Shown piece by piece: positions 23,756 to 25,049 of a DNA stretch of 25,049 nucleotides (the first letter of the stretch is position 1; each line of letters begins with the position of its first letter). A program made the translations under genes and the position numbers. The stretch lies in the NCBI GenBank assembly GCA_020717885.1, contig DYDN01000002.1, positions 1 to 25,049 on the forward strand, given 5' to 3'. Under the pieces are notes generated by a model. It was given only the letters and a program-made list of their open reading frames with translations. It ran no database searches and was not told the DNA's origin. This stretch comes from Candidatus Forterrea sp. Its GTDB lineage: Archaea > Iainarchaeota > Iainarchaeia > Iainarchaeales > JAAZKV01.

Positions 23756-23950
23756 ATGATAGTACCAGTAAGATGCTTTTCATGCGGAAAACCTGTCGGA
23801 GGACTCTATACAGAGTTCAAGGAAAGAACTGAGAAGGGAGAGCAGGCTGGAAAAGTACTTGATGACCTTGGGGTAAAAAAGTACTGCTGCAGAAAGACAC
23901 TCTTAACTCACGCTGAATTAGTTGATGATATGATGAGGTTCAAGAAATAG
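23756..23950 (+). CDS. rpoN: RNA polymerase subunit N (Rpo10)
   Basis: This is the small zinc-binding subunit of the polymerase assembly platform (eukaryal Rpb10). The 64-residue product has MIVPVRCFSCGKPVGGLYTE with the CxxC pair and the second pair as KKYCCRKTLLTH, so all zinc ligands are present. The length is normal. The start at 23756 follows GGTGATGAG; the upstream TTG at 23738 is unlikely. In many Archaea rpoK and eno follow, but here uS2 is next. Confidence 0.96.
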   Translation: MIVPVRCFSCGKPVGGLYTEFKERTEKGEQAGKVLDDLGVKKYCCRKTLLTHAELVDDMMRFKK

Positions 23951-24009
23951 GAATTTAGTTAGAGTTGAATTTAAAGTTGAATGATTAAATTTGAAAAATG
24001 GGATTTGAT

Positions 24010-24771
24010 ATGGACGAAGAAACAAAAGTACGCGAACAAAAAGAGACAAAGCAAGAATTCGATGACACCGAATTCTACAAAGGCAAGGACTTGCTTATAG
24101 ACATTGAGACATATTTAAAGAGCGGAGTGCATATCGGAACAAAATTCAAAACCGGGGAAATGCGGAGATACATTTTCAAGAAAAGAAAAGATGGATTACA
24201 AGTATTTAATATTGAAACAATTGACAAAAGAATCAGACTTGTGGCAAAAATGCTCGCGAAGTTTGAGGGAAAAGACATCGCAATAATCGCACGAAGACTC
24301 TACGGGCACAAACCCGCAAGAAAACTTGCTGCAATGATTGGGGCAAGAGAATTTGTTGGAAGATTTATACCGGGAACATTTACAAATCCACAGGCAAGAA
24401 TATTCTTTGAACCAAAAGCAATTTTTATAGCTGACCCACTTGCTGATTCACAAGCACTAAAAGAAGCATCAGAAGTAGGAATCACAGTAATCACACTTGC
24501 TGGAAGCGACTCCCCAATGAAAAATATTGATCTTTTAATACCCGCAAACAATAAGGGAAGAAAATCATTAGCACTTATTTACTACCTTTTGGCAAGAGAA
24601 ATACTTGTTGAGAGAAAAGAAATTACAAGAGAAGCATTCACTGCACAAGTAAACGATTTTGAGCAGGAAATAGATGAAGCTGCTGAAGAAAAAGCAAGAA
24701 AAACCATGCAGAGCAGGGGTCCAAGAAGACCTGGCGGAATGATGAGAGGCAGAAGGCCTAGAAGAGAGTAA
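24010..24771 (+). CDS. rps2: Ribosomal protein uS2
   Basis: uS2 is a small-subunit protein near the mRNA exit. The 253-residue product has LIDIETYLKSGVHIGTKFKT, RYIFKKRKDGLQVFNIETID, FVGRFIPGTFTNPQARIFFE, then ADPLADSQALKEASEVGITV and PANNKGRKSLALIYYLLARE. An archaeal-type acidic N-terminus of ~25 residues and an Arg/Gly-rich C-terminus flank the core. Two in-frame ATGs (23998 and 24010) are possible; the second fits the spacing after GGGATTTGAT. It is the last plus-strand gene. Confidence 0.95.
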   Translation: MDEETKVREQKETKQEFDDTEFYKGKDLLIDIETYLKSGVHIGTKFKTGEMRRYIFKKRKDGLQVFNIETIDKRIRLVAKMLAKFEGKDIAIIARRLYGHKPARKLAAMIGAREFVGRFIPGTFTNPQARIFFEPKAIFIADPLADSQALKEASEVGITVITLAGSDSPMKNIDLLIPANNKGRKSLALIYYLLAREILVERKEITREAFTAQVNDFEQEIDEAAEEKARKTMQSRGPRRPGGMMRGRRPRRE

Positions 24772-24884
24772 ATTCAGTAAACCCCTTCTTTCATTTTAAG
24801 GTTAACCCATTTCTAAGTCCCGAATTATGCTGTGTTGCGTAATTGTTTGTGTTTTTGGTTAATTGGTTCTTTTTGGGCTAATTG
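24772..24884. other. Gap between uS2 and the transposase end
   Basis: This 113-nt T-rich gap separates the convergent uS2 and transposase genes. I see no gene in it. It may contain the terminal end of the right insertion sequence and the uS2 terminator, but no clear stem or inverted-repeat pair could be confirmed by eye. Confidence 0.35.
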
Positions 24885-25049
24885 TTACAATAATTGGTTT
24901 TGGAGTTGTAGTTTGTATATTTGTTCGTGTTGCATGTTGTGGTATTTAGTTGATTGGGTGTGTTGTCCGAATCTGCGTTTAATGGTTGAGAACATGGTTT
25001 CTATTGCCCATCGTGTGCCGTAGGCTTGTTGTTGTTGCCATTTTTTCTT
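24885..25049 (-). CDS. Transposase, C-terminal fragment (runs off right edge)
   Basis: On the minus strand an open frame enters from the right edge and runs 54 codons to a TAA at 24887-24885. It carries AYGTRWAIETMFSTIKRRFG, the C-terminal block of IS4/IS5-type DDE transposases, in which RWxxExxFSxxKRxFG contains the catalytic glutamate. It then continues with a basic/Gln-rich tail to a normal-looking end. The start and the DD residues lie outside the window. It points toward uS2 (convergent) and is on the same strand as the transposase fragment at the left edge. Confidence 0.75.
   Translation of the reverse strand, partial: KKKWQQQQAYGTRWAIETMFSTIKRRFGQHTQSTKYHNMQHEQIYKLQLQNQLL

Noticed and set aside
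24832..25023. Plus-strand 63-residue open frame near the right edge
   Set aside because: It is Cys/Trp/Leu-rich with no family pattern, lies opposite the transposase C-terminus and has no ribosome-binding site. It is a shadow frame.

Overview
The window is archaeal. It carries the near-universal archaeal ribosomal-protein superoperon (uL3 to uL15, then secY) with archaeal/eukaryal-type members (eS4, eL32, eL19, eL34, eL14, eL18), aIF1 and the RNase P subunit Rpp29, followed by the second conserved block (uS13-uS4-uS11-rpoD, eL18-uL13-uS9-rpoN, uS2). The DNA is A/purine-rich on the coding strand, arginine is mostly AGA, and Shine-Dalgarno-type leaders (GGTGA/GTGAT) are used throughout. Five housekeeping genes that usually interrupt this gene order are absent (adk, cmk, truB, rpoK, eno). 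Together with Lys/Glu-rich protein tails, this fits a small-genome archaeon, possibly of the DPANN group, but I cannot place it more precisely by eye.

Layout. Positions 1-102 hold the N-terminus of a transposase on the minus strand, running off the left edge. Positions 267-1184 encode a polytopic membrane protein. Positions 1380-3107 encode a secreted, C-terminally anchored surface protein made of Cys-paired beta-rich domains. Positions 3108-3387 are a promoter plus a highly structured leader. Positions 3388-16574 are 24 genes, uL3 to uL15, all on the plus strand and nearly contiguous. Positions 16808-18910 are the membrane-insertion pair secY and a DUF106/Oxa1-superfamily gene. Positions 18941-19152 are four perfect 53-bp tandem repeats abutting the eL34 start. 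Positions 19153-24771 hold eL34, eL14, uS13, uS4, uS11, rpoD, tRNA-Leu(UAA), eL18, uL13, uS9, rpoN and uS2. Positions 24885-25049 hold the C-terminus of a transposase on the minus strand, running off the right edge.

The genes work together in making ribosomes (large- and small-subunit proteins), starting translation (aIF1), maturing tRNA (Rpp29, tRNA-Leu), transcription (RpoD and RpoN) and moving new membrane proteins into the membrane (SecY, DUF106 protein). The core genes are ordinary for Archaea. The less ordinary parts are the 53-bp array carrying repeated start sites and 9-codon mini-ORFs, the triple-hairpin leader with an embedded 25-codon ORF before uL3, a highly stereotyped GTGAT-TTTT-ATG initiation module that makes many genes appear to start 9 nt too early, an eL34 that has lost its zinc cysteines, and the multi-domain surface protein. 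Transposase fragments at both ends suggest that this piece is bounded by insertion sequences, possibly because assembly broke there.
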